A stretch of 64,000 nucleotides of DNA. Source: Hexactinellida sp. DTS-2022. Its lineage: Eukaryota; Porifera; Hexactinellida. The position numbers were made by a program, and so were the translations under genes. Below the pieces are notes generated by a model. The model did no database searches, was not told the DNA's origin, and saw only the letters and a program-made list of their open reading frames with translations. The stretch is taken from positions 4,082,501 to 4,146,500 of the forward strand of contig JAPNXP010000001.1 of the NCBI GenBank assembly GCA_028753945.1, written 5' to 3'. This document shows positions 32,177 to 42,377 of this stretch, piece after piece. Numbering within the stretch: position 1 is the first letter of the stretch; every line of letters starts with the position of its first letter.

Positions 32177-35100
32177 ATGGTTTCCACTCTCGGTGTTTGG
32201 GTTATCTTCTCTCTTATCTTGCTACCTCGGGTGTCGACAAGCAGTAACTACTTGATCTACCCCGGATCCACTTCTCCTCTCAATCTCACATGCGACCCCA
32301 GTACTCCCCCCGCCAGCATAGAAGGGTCCCCGTGTCTTGTAACAGCTGACACCAACACACTACTGTCTATCAGCATAATTGCTGGAGAAGTTACAAATGG
32401 CAGTAGTGAGATATTTCGCGCGCACCCATTGCTTGTAACCTGCTTACAGCGGTTCTGCTCTAAGCTCTCTTCCGTGCCGCACATCTTGCAGTTCTACCTG
32501 CGGGAAGAAGAAGGGCTGGCAGTAGACACGCCCGACTCCGCCGTAAACTCGGAGCTGCTGGCGCTACACAGGGCCGGACTGGCCGTATCTTTCGGCTTTT
32601 CCGGCACCTCGTTCCATACCCTGCTGCAGACAGCAGTGTCGCGGTGTCTAGACATATTCGCGGCTGGGGAGTTCTCAATGGGAGTTGTTCAGCTCAACGA
32701 ATCAATTGATCTGCAGCTTCGGCCTGACCGCCTGCACTTCTACCCAACCAGCATTAACGCTACATTCTTCGAGCTACTAGACGAAAGCCTATCGCTACGG
32801 ACTCTCCCCAACTGTCCTGCAGCCCCATTCCCAGCTAACTCATCCTACCCTCTCAACGGCTCCACCGCCGCGCAGGTAGTGGGGCAGGTGTACCAGCCGC
32901 TCTCCAGGAGCTCCCCGGAGTTCCCAGAGCTCCTGCAGTACCCGGGCACCAACATATCCTTCCACGGCTGCGCCAGCACAGTCACAAGCTACTCCGCCGA
33001 AGCCCGCTGCGCCACTCGCGTTATGTCATCCCGCATGTTTCGGCTGTTCAAAGTGCTGGCGGGCCTCCTCAAGGGTTCATCTTCTGAACTGTCAGTGGTG
33101 CAGAGCTGGTCTCCCAGCCCTTTCAATATCACATATCCCCAGTGCTACTCCTCTCCGCTCAACACCTCTCTCTTCTCAGAGGGCAGGGCTATGGTACTGG
33201 AGGCACTGGGCTCGCTGTCCCTATCCGCACTCGCCCATCTGTGTCGTTGTTCGGGATTTGATTACGTGTACAATGGTTGTGGTTACGTGCTGGTAGCAGT
33301 GCGGCACCAGCGGAGCACTCCTCCGCTCACTGTTGTGTTCCCAACCTCCCTGCTCCTGCCCGTGACCCCCTACGGAGCTATCGCGTCTCTCTACTTCACA
33401 CCGCCCTCCATCTCCTCCCTGTCCCCCCTCTTCGACTCGGACGGAATTAGAGGGCAGATGCTCTCACAGCAGTACTCAGTGGGTCAGCTCGCAGGCCCGG
33501 ACCGGTTCTTCAGGATGCACCCGGCGCTGGTGGGGTGTCTGGAGCTCGTAGCGGAGAAGTTGTCTGTGTACAGCCCCGCCTACTCTCTGCGCGTACTCCA
33601 GGCGTACTCCAGAGACAATTCCTCGCAGCAGGAGGACTTTACTACTGGGCTAGCTGTTCGTATCAACACTCAACCACAAGGTGCGTTCATTCAATACTAT
33701 TTACTTTTAGATATTACAAATGTTTACTTCATATTATTCTTACAACAGACTATCCTCTGCTCAATCTAACACTGATGGTTATTCGGAGCTGTGCCTCATA
33801 CGTGTCCCAGCAGCACAGCACTCTCAGGAGGCTACACTTGGGAATCTACTCCGACTCGCTCTATCTCGCTATTGCTACCAACTTCAGCGCCTGGAACCAG
33901 ACATACATCCCTGGTCTCTCAGATTCGTTCTACAGCTGGGCACGCTCTCGCTACATGGCTGGTCTCAGCGGCACCCTAGTCAACCCGTATAATCCGGACG
34001 CTGCATGTCTGAACACTATCCTCTCCTCGCCCCCTACCCCCTCCTACTCCTCTCCCTACTCCCTCCCTCGTGTCGTGTCATACCTCGCCAGCGTGCAGCC
34101 TAACAACTGTGTTTCTGATACCAACACTGAGTTCTGTAAGGAGAGCAAACCCTTCAGGGATAAGGCTATTTCTGAGCTCTTAGTCGTGAGTTTAACTACA
34201 AATTCCTTTATACATATATATTTAGCAATATTCTGACACATAGGGAATCAAAGGTATCTTTCGATATACAGTAGAACCTCAGTAGTACAAACACGGTTAA
34301 TACGAATTCCGGATAAGGCGAACGCATTTTGACAGTCATCTGGTGTTGTACCAACGAGGTACTACTGTATCTCTATCTATACTGCATTTATTAATATAAT
34401 AGACCAATAACCTCAAAGTTTTAATTGGGGGGGGCAATTTGTGTGTAAATTGGCACCCATATTTGTTTGAATATCTATCCTTTGTAATCTAGAATCTACA
34501 AACAACAATATGTAATCAAATATTTTTGAAAGAACAAATGATTTTTATTAGGTTAAGGGGTATTAACTTAAATGATTGACTGTACTAAGAAAATCAGAAA
34601 TGATCTGAAAATTAATGGATTTAAATGTGAAATGGTAATTCAATAATTGGATTCGAGCCTTTGATTCTCTAATAACGATATGTCAGACTGATAACTCAAA
34701 TTTATGATGATTTAATCGATTGGTCTAATTGATATTTCAGGAATCATCTGATTATAATGAGCTAAAAAATAAACTAAATTACTAATTTCTGACTCTGCAT
34801 TAACACAGGTGTGCGAGTACCAAAGGTTCATTGTTTTATATCATGATGTTTTAGTTACCTATTAATATAAATTAAATAAAGAATCATTATATTACAAGTT
34901 TAATTAATCGCTGATTAGTTCAAAATTGAAATGCAATTATTAAGTGTAACATACATTTCTCAACAGCTGCAGATTAATCATATGCCCTCTATAGTAGTAG
35001 CCTGGAAAACTAACAATAAATACAAATATTGTGTGTCATAATAGTATAAGTACGGTCAACTCTGTTTATGGGGTCATTTTCCAGGAACAGAATCATACCA

Positions 35101-36156
35101 ATAGAAGTTAACTTAATTACAAAAAAATCCGTTAATTTGGTCAAGTTTCGGCTAATCAGGTCAATGATATGTCAATTGTGTAATATTACATTTGCAAGAG
35201 TATTTTTAACACTTGTGAGTATGTTATATTCATATTAGGGCAGTATACGTATACGTACTATTAATAAATAGTTATACCCTAAAAATTGTATAATTTCGGT
35301 TAATTCGGTTCTCAGCTCCGCTTAATCGGGCCAAACTATTCGTTGGACCAAAGTGACCCGATTAAGCTTAAGCGGAGTTGACTATATTATTGTTGTGTAG
35401 ATAATGAAGCGCAAGCACTGGTCAGTCCCCTCCGGGGCTCTCACCAGTGCTCTCACCAGCTGCTTCAGTCTGTGCGCTACCTGCACGGAGGGAGACGTGT
35501 GGAGAGATAAGCTAGCCAACTGCGACAACCTGGTGCACTGGGCGCCATTCATGTTCATCTCAGAGCCTGACAACATGCACTTCTACGTAATGGAGAACAT
35601 GACGATGAAGGAGTACGCCTGCAGCGGCTCCAGGTCCTGCTTGGCCAAGTCCCCCATCTTTGCTGTGCTCGCTCCCACCGTAGAGTTCATATTCCGACCG
35701 AACCCAAACAAGGCTCAGGAGCTGTCTCTCTACTCAATGGCTGACAATCCTATCCCTGTGTACAAGCTGCTAGACACTGTGTTCGCGCTATCCGGAGCAG
35801 GCAACATCACTGTGTGGGTGTCTAACGAGAACGATCTGTTAGTGCTGAAGCCGGTGCTGCGCGTGCTGATGCTCTATAACCACAAAGTTACGTCTGTGGA
35901 TGTTCGTCTCTTCCAGTCCAGCCGTCTCTCAGCAGCACAGCGGCAGATGGACGGAAACATACACGACTGGACCTCCAACGGCTGCCCGGCTTACAGTCGT
36001 GACGTAGTTGCTCCCTACAGAATATCCATTGTGGATACCAGCACACGGGCCAGGAGGGATCTGCACCAGATAGTGGAGGGGAATAACTTCGGAGACTACC
36101 TCGCTATGAGATGGAAGTTTGCTGATAGAAGATGGATCGAAAAGCAAGTGTATTGA
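32177..36156 (+). CDS. secreted protein with tandem Hedgehog-N-like domains (unnamed)
   Basis: Exons 32177-33680, 33749-34185 and 35401-36156 (donors GTGCGT, GTGAGT; phases 1 and 0) join to 898 aa. Residues 1-21 are a signal peptide; no membrane anchor is evident, and many N-x-S/T sites and cysteines indicate an extracellular protein. I see three repeats: about 80-182, 280-376 and 444-544. Each has a helix (HPLLVTCLQRF, SSRMFRLFKVL, HPALVGCLELV), a strand, a G-x-A-V core (AGLAV, EGRAM, TGLAV) and a second helix and strand. Repeat 2 reads EGRAMV...LAHLCRCSGFDYV, close to the Hedgehog signalling-domain pattern EGRAVDI...LAVEAGFDWV, itself an M15-peptidase fold. Zinc ligands are lost except one His in repeat 1. 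The last 250 residues may hold a fourth, weaker unit. Domain assignment is inference; the name is unknown. Confidence 0.85.
34267..34369. mobile_element. short pogo-like MITE in intron 2
   Basis: 103 bp from TACAGTAGAACCTCAG to GAGGTACTACTGTA with internal AATACGAATTCCGGATAAGG. It belongs to the 16852 family and lies inside the second intron of the secreted-protein gene. Confidence 0.8.
35051..35386. mobile_element. 336-bp MITE in intron 2, TIR CGGTCAACTC
   Basis: From TACGGTCAACTCTG to CGGAGTTGACTATA. Interior GGTTAATTCGG and CCGCTTAATCGGG words match the solo end at 19158. It ends only 14 bp before exon 3 (35401), so it supplies most of the sequence upstream of the 3' splice site. Confidence 0.75.
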
Positions 36157-36362
36157 GCTATAGCTTACTTCCCTGCTTTATGTCTACGGTACTACAAGCT
36201 CTGCTCTGTCTATTTTATATTTATGCTCGATTTATAGCTCGCTCCTCAATTTTTCTTCAAGATATTATTATGCGCCTAATTTATATTGAATTCAGACAAA
36301 TTATTTTCTTTATTCGATATATTTTCGAACTTATATTTTCTTTGGTTGCAAATGTAGTGTGT

Positions 36363-38197
36363 ATGTTATGGGAGATGTTGTCAATTGAGAGATGTTGTCG
36401 AATCGCCAACATCTCCCGCGGGAGATGTTGGCGATTTACCATTTATGGCTTCAGTTGTTTATAATTATGGTTTCTATTATTATAATACATATATTGTATA
36501 TTATTAGATAGCAAACTTTTAATTAGTTATCTAATTTATCATATATGTAGATAATTAACCTGCAAAAAACAAAGGTTTATCTTGTATATTCCGGCTGCAA
36601 ATTGATTCCGGTCATAAATTGTTCATATATCAAATTAGTTTCGGATTAAATTTAGAGTGTAAATCAATTATATGGCCATGGGCCTGTCCAGATACAACTA
36701 CGTACCATCATAATCAAATTTGAAAACTTTGCTTAGATTCAGTTTAAATGAAAATCATGTACCCTCGGCCTCTGGGAAGTAGTAAATACGTATTATCTGT
36801 GTATACGTACTAACTGAATTAACCTTAGAAATAGGGCTTATACTTTCGCGATTTCGGATTAAGATGCTATCTAATCTCGGGATTATTAATATAAGGTATG
36901 TTACCGTATGTATGATGTTTACTAGATTAATATTAAACATAGTCGTCTTTATTATACCAGCTTAGTTCTTAAACAGTAAGTATGAAAACGATTTCGAATT
37001 TACAAATTTCTAATTGGAATATAGTGGACTCTAGTAGAGATGCACCGGATCCACTTTTTTGAGATCCGGTCGGATCTTGTGCATCCTTAAACTATCGTTA
37101 TAATGAAATGCTTGGGATCTGTAAATTCCTGCATTTAGTGCTTTGGGGAAATCTCCATTCCGTTGAAAGCAGTTATTTCGTTATATCCGACTTCGTTACA
37201 ACGGGAGTTCACTGCACTTTATTTATTGTTGTCAGTGACACTTTGTGACGAAATGGGCAAACAAGTTGTCAAGTATTATACTTCACCTAAAGACTAGCTT
37301 TCGACAAATATACTGGTTAATGCATTTGCTGAATAGAAATTGTTTACTGGCACATAAGATAATGTTTGTTGTTAAGTTGAAGCAACTAATAATAACAGAT
37401 TTTAATGAATAAACGAGACCGCGTAGCGGTTGAGTGATCATGCAATTGAAATTTTGAATACTTATTCAATGTTACAACTGTTGTTAAGTCAATTAATTAA
37501 CACAGAAAAACTATTAACCAATGAAGTATTGGACATTGAGATTTAGAAAGAAATCCCGGTATTCAATTCCCAGAAATAGTATGGATTCTAACCCCTATTT
37601 ACATAAAATATATTTGTATTTTCACTACTATTTTGTAAATTGGTTTAAAAAGTTCTACTTAAGTGTTGCATAAATAAACCGTCTAAGTGTGATTACTGGT
37701 ATAAATCAAGGCGGAACGAATTTGTTATGGAATAGACAAGCCCATGACCATAGAATTGATTTACACTCTAAATTTAATTTTGATAAATTAACAATTTATG
37801 AACGGGATCAATTTGCAGCGGGAACAAATATGACAAAACAAAATGAACAAAGTCGTAGATACTTTTCGAAGATATTCTAAGTTGTTTAAAGATGGGTCTT
37901 TCCAACACCCATGCAAAATTTCAAGTCTGTAGCTCTTAGCAGTTCCTCAATCAATTCCGGACAAACAATTTAAAAAAATACAAGATAAACCTTAGTATTT
38001 TGCGGGTTAATTATCTACGTATATGAGAAATTAGATAACTAAATTAAAAGTTTGCTATCTAATAATATATATGTATTATAATAATAGAAACCATAATTAT
38101 AAACAACTGAAGCCATAATGGTAAATCGCCTACATCTCCCGCGGGAGATGTTGGCGATTCGACAACATCTCTCAATTGACAACATCTCCCATAACAT
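36363..38197. mobile_element. 1.8-kb long-inverted-repeat (foldback-like) element
   Basis: The left arm (36363 to about 36695) and right arm (about 37720 to 38197) match in inverted orientation; the right arm has about 130 extra bases. Both outer ends read ATGTTATGGGAGATGTTGTC. Each arm contains a 36-bp palindrome centred on CCCGCGGG (perfect at 36401-36436, one mismatch at 38124-38159). The core contains a Tc1/pogo-type MITE fragment (about 37090-37215, CGTTATAATGAAATG family) and a CGCGTAGCGG palindrome at 37416, but no transposase. No clear target duplication. Confidence 0.75.
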
Positions 38198-38918
38198 GTA
38201 TAGTATTGTAGGGGAAGTTCTTTTATTTTGTAATTTGTGAAATTTATTTTTATATCCCTTGCTACTGACACTAAATAGTTACAGTAGAACTCAGTTATAA
38301 CGCATCCCCTTCGGGAATAGAAATTAGCACGTATTACCAGAGTGTACGTACTAACCGAGTTTACCTCATAGAAATACTGCTTAATAAACTTTGATACAAG
38401 AACTAGTACGTATACTAATTCAGGTACATTGTATCCGAGTTCTCCTTGTAATAATTATAATTAATTTTTTAATCTTTCATTAATTTTTGGCCCATATGCC
38501 CTTATGGTAGATGACAAATGATCCTGCAAGAATTTTGTGGCTTATATTGGCCGCCAACACATTTTATTTGTTGAGATTACGTAAGCGCAGCTGTAGAAAC
38601 TGCTGCGTTGATTAGTTGAGATAAGAACTAGGTGCGAGCTGATTGAATCAAAGGTCTATCTCCATACATAAGCTATGTATTTATTATTATGTAAATATAC
38701 ATCGCAAGCCATTGTTTTAATTGGTTAATGTGTGTACTTTGTGTCTCTTGCCACTATGATATAATCAGAACTGTGTACGAGATGACTTAGAATGCCTAGC
38801 AGAGAACTGATGGCACCTTCATCAGGTATCCGTCTATTTTGTGTTCTATATGCACTCGATTGATTCATTACTAAGTCATCTTAGCATATAATTTATACTG
38901 AAACATCTCGGCAGTGTA
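38198..38918. other. upstream flank of SET-like gene, MITE end
   Basis: Contains a one-sided pogo-like MITE starting TACAGTAGAACTCAGTTATA at 38279, with GTACGTACTAACCGAG inside. The remaining 450 bp up to the start codon is presumed promoter; no motif assigned. Confidence 0.5.
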
Positions 38919-40103
38919 ATGTGTACTCGACCCGCTAAAACCCCAAAACTGGACTCCGATGTGCAATCAGACCTCTCCCTCTCGCCCCTACCAGAGAAGG
39001 GACCCGCTGACCAGCTGGACCCTCTTCCGGTCCCAACTTCCTCTAAAACCCCGCAGACCGCGAACTCGCAGGACTCGAACGTCGACTCTTCTTCCGAAAT
39101 AACTCTTGTGCTTGAGACCCCGGGCGCGTCCATGCATATCAACAACTCCATCAAGCTGCAGGCCATCATAAACTCCCTGGACGAGGCGATGGAGGACGAG
39201 ATTGACAGAGTTCAGAAGAGATTCTACAGACAGAAACGACCCTACTTCGAAGAGCGGCGACTTGTGCTGCATAATATTCCTTGTTTCTGGCGTACCACGC
39301 TGCTAGGACACCCGGACCTTGCTAGCAGCATGGAGCCGTTGGACGTGCAGATACTGGAGTACCTGACCAGCGTGGATATTCTAGAATATTCCGATGGAGA
39401 CTGCGCATACAAGATTTCCTTCTTCTTCTCGGAAAACCCTTTCTTCTCGAACAGGGAGTTCACAAAAGAAGTTAGGTTGATGGACTCTGAAGAACTGGTC
39501 TCCATCGGAACAAAGATAAAATGGAAGGAGCCTTACACGTCTCTCAATCGGAGACTCAAAGTAGGCGACAAGCGCGGGCCCGACGAGCCCCGCTGTGAAT
39601 TCTTCTACTGGTTCTCCAGCTCCAACTCCAAATACCTCGACAAGATTGGGGAGATCCTCAAGGACGACATTTGGCCGAATCCAATCAAGTACTTCTTGCC
39701 ACACGGCGGATCCACCGACGAGCTCGTTGTGCTGACTGACAGCGAATCTGACAGCGACCCCGACCAGCTGCATTTAGGAGACACCAACAGGCTAAACTCT
39801 GACGTCATTAGCATTGATGATGATGACGATGACGATTTTGAGTACGACATCATTTCTCCGGGCCGGGAAAGTCAGGAGGCAGATACACCGGAGCTCATAA
39901 ATGGAGAGGTTCCCTCGTCGGCGTCGCAGCCCGAGTCCCACCCGGAGCCCTCTCCTCACACGAGCACCGACACCCTCAATCTGAGTGCGCACACTGCTGC
40001 CGGCTCCTCTCCTCTGTCCCCCGCACGGGCTGAGAACCAACCCGCCCCCTCCTCAGAGCCTACACACCTCGTGCTAGAGGTTCCGCAGGAGAGTGAAGCC
40101 TAG
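38919..40103 (+). CDS. SET: SET/NAP-family histone chaperone
   Basis: A 394-aa, single-exon protein of the nucleosome-assembly family. The dimerisation helix lies around 80-110 (IKLQAIINSLDEAMEDEIDR), followed by the earmuff NAP domain: RQKRPYFEERRLVLHNIPCFW, LGHPDL, LTSVDILEYSDGDCAYKISFFF, ENPFFSNREFTKE, TKIKWK and DDIWPNPIKYFLP, all matching SET (I2PP2A/TAF-I) rather than NAP1. Such proteins bind histones, mask acetylation sites and inhibit PP2A. An acidic stretch IDDDDDDD follows, but the tail (about 270-394) is long, Ser/Pro-rich and only partly acidic, unlike the compact acidic tail of vertebrate SET. The N-terminal 70 residues are low-complexity. TSPYL-type proteins are the alternative label. 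Confidence 0.9.
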   Translation: MCTRPAKTPKLDSDVQSDLSLSPLPEKGPADQLDPLPVPTSSKTPQTANSQDSNVDSSSEITLVLETPGASMHINNSIKLQAIINSLDEAMEDEIDRVQKRFYRQKRPYFEERRLVLHNIPCFWRTTLLGHPDLASSMEPLDVQILEYLTSVDILEYSDGDCAYKISFFFSENPFFSNREFTKEVRLMDSEELVSIGTKIKWKEPYTSLNRRLKVGDKRGPDEPRCEFFYWFSSSNSKYLDKIGEILKDDIWPNPIKYFLPHGGSTDELVVLTDSESDSDPDQLHLGDTNRLNSDVISIDDDDDDDFEYDIISPGRESQEADTPELINGEVPSSASQPESHPEPSPHTSTDTLNLSAHTAAGSSPLSPARAENQPAPSSEPTHLVLEVPQESEA

Positions 40104-40901
40104 CCCAATGGATACACTCGCTTCGCTTGCTAGGATGCTGACACTATCAGATTAGTATACACTCATTCAGACGCGCTTCTTCTTACCTCATAGCTCACCT
40201 GCTCTGACAATTCCTTACCCCATCACAATGTGTTAACTATAGTTATGAGTTTTGTTATTAGTAAACTAACACGATCACAATCTCTTCCTGCTTGTGCCGT
40301 ATACACTATCCCACATATTTCTACAAGTAAATAAGATTTAATTAAGAGCAACAACTTTTGAATAATTAAATTTAATAAATTTACAAATTGAGTATACGTA
40401 GATTCATTTTGATTGTTAATTAAATGAGTAGTGTGAACTATATATGGATAAGTAACGTTGTGGGTTTAATCGTTTGCCCTTTCTATCTACGCCCTTAATA
40501 TGGTACTTCAGTCGACAACCGTTAATTCGAACATTCACTAATTCGAACAATTTATTTTTCCCGTGAGTGTTCGAATTTATGGATGTTGACTGTATTCTTA
40601 TACAGTAGAGCCTCTGAACAACGGACACTTTGGGACCGGAGTCGTTGTCCGCTATTTAGAGGTTGTCTGCTATTTGGAGGGGCCGTTATGGGAGGCTCCA
40701 CTGTAATGTAAATTATGTCAACATATTTAAGTGATTATGAACATTGTAAAGAATTTCACACTTATGCACTAACCAGACAAAAGTATTTCTACACAAAAGT
40801 ATATTCGTATATTTCGTCGTTTTCGAACTTGTTTTTGAATTCATAGATAATTAAAGCAATAATTTATTAATTATTTAACAACAATCATATTTCAAAGTTT
40901 G
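40104..40901. other. intergenic with two small MITEs
   Basis: Holds a CTTCGCTTGCTAGG word (40123-40136) like other Helentron-type ends, a short inverted-repeat element at about 40506-40594 (CAGTCGACAACCGTTAATTC to GGATGTTGACTGTA) and a GC-richer one at 40601-40705 (TACAGTAGAGCCTC to GGAGGCTCCACTGTA). No gene seen. Confidence 0.6.
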
Positions 40902-41846
40902 ATGGAAAAGGCAACCAAACGAATTCCAAAACGTAAACAATACCAATCAGATAATGTACAAACCAAACAAGATTCTATACTTCCATATAATCTTAATGGC
41001 AAAGTTATTAAAAATGTCATATATCTACTCGTGTCTATCTTAGTTTGTAATCTCAGTTGGGAACTCGTGTCTAGGATACACGCTACTAACGATGGGACAA
41101 GCCTTTCCTCTGAGACTAACAATGAGATTATTTATAACATCACCTGCCAGGCCTCAGATTCAGGGGATGGTTTCTTCTCGTCTTGTTCCCCGAAAAAGTG
41201 TGCCAGGATTGTTGTCCATGATTTCTTATCGCTACACCAAGTATCACAGCTGATCCTACTGGTGAAGAGAGCTCTCAAACATGGGAGTTCTCTTGGAGGA
41301 GTCTCAGTCTTTGACTTGTATTCTGGTGCAATTTCGAGTGGAGACAAGTTTATCAACATTTATTCGATCCACGCAAATAGTCCCGTATTCGACCGTTCTG
41401 ATTTCGACCTCGTACATGAAATAATAGAGAAGGTACATTCGCGCATATCTGTTTACTACGGTATAGAGTTTGAGAATATATTCCTCACCAATCCTACATT
41501 CTTCTCTGAGATAACTGCTAGGCCTGCTTACAATCTCCACGATGAGTACTGGCACACTCACGTGGACAAGGAGACCTACGAAGGGTTTGAATACACTAGC
41601 TTGATCTACTTGTCTGATCAGGGCACGGATTTCATAGGAGGGAGCTTCTTCTACGAATACAATGGTAACGAGTCAGGCCTGAGTATTCAGCCCAGACCTG
41701 GCCTTCTCTCCATCTTCACTTCAGGAAAAGAGAACCCTCATCGAGTAGAACAGGTTAGAGAGGGAGTTAGATACGCGCTCACTATAGGGTTCACCTGCAA
41801 CCCAAATAAAGGTATAAAGATACCAATTGGCCAGTTCACTGCTTAA
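40902..41846 (+). CDS. OGFOD3: 2-oxoglutarate/Fe(II) oxygenase, OGFOD3-like
   Basis: A 314-aa, single-exon type II membrane protein (start ATG 40902). A basic N-terminal tail, one membrane segment (about 37-55) and a lumenal dioxygenase domain follow. The double-stranded beta-helix has the iron facial triad His220-x-Asp222 (EYWHTHVD) and His280 (ENPHRVEQV), with Arg290 for 2-oxoglutarate. Blocks SLGGVSVFDLYSGAIS, NPTFFSEI, YTSLIYLSD, FIGGSF and PRPGLLSIFTSGKENPHRV match OGFOD3 end to end. Its physiological substrate is unknown even in mammals. AT-rich codon use contrasts with the next gene, also a 2-oxoglutarate oxygenase but of a different family. Confidence 0.94.
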   Translation: MEKATKRIPKRKQYQSDNVQTKQDSILPYNLNGKVIKNVIYLLVSILVCNLSWELVSRIHATNDGTSLSSETNNEIIYNITCQASDSGDGFFSSCSPKKCARIVVHDFLSLHQVSQLILLVKRALKHGSSLGGVSVFDLYSGAISSGDKFINIYSIHANSPVFDRSDFDLVHEIIEKVHSRISVYYGIEFENIFLTNPTFFSEITARPAYNLHDEYWHTHVDKETYEGFEYTSLIYLSDQGTDFIGGSFFYEYNGNESGLSIQPRPGLLSIFTSGKENPHRVEQVREGVRYALTIGFTCNPNKGIKIPIGQFTA

Positions 41847-42377
41847 TATTTCTACTTGGTATCGCTCAATGTTCTACAACCTTTATATACGTATGTACGT
41901 ATATATTTTTTTATGGAATATTTGAAATTTGATCATATTACGGCCGTGGGGGAATTATGCAATTTTAAGCCCCTCCCCCCATAAAATATCATCGCTAATT
42001 GTAACAAACTTAAGTACTGTAGATAAATATGGGTAAGATTTCGACCAGATACTTGTCACACACCTAAATGCTAATCTAGGCCCACAATTATTGTTGGAAT
42101 CACTCCCCTATTAACGCAATATAAATATCCACTTACGTTTACAAGATCAAGTCTATTGGCGGGTCAATTTAGACCCAATATGAAACCTTTGTGTACAAGG
42201 CTACCAATTTGCATACATTTTGTATGCTCGGAATACAATCGAGGCATTTGTTAATTATTTGGGCATTAGTAACTATAGTTAGCTCTCCATTTATGTTTCA
42301 AATTTCAAGGCTGGATTCGGCCTTTGATAATACCATCAGTTAGCATACTATAAGTATTTAATATTTCACTGCCTTTG
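41847..42377. other. intergenic, nothing recognised
   Basis: About 530 bp between two plus-strand oxygenase genes. AT-rich, no repeat end or exon visible; it must contain the 3' end of the first gene and the promoter of the second. Confidence 0.5.

Noticed and set aside
38876-40040. Minus-strand frames opposite the SET-like gene
   Set aside because: Shadows; the plus strand matches the NAP family over the whole core.
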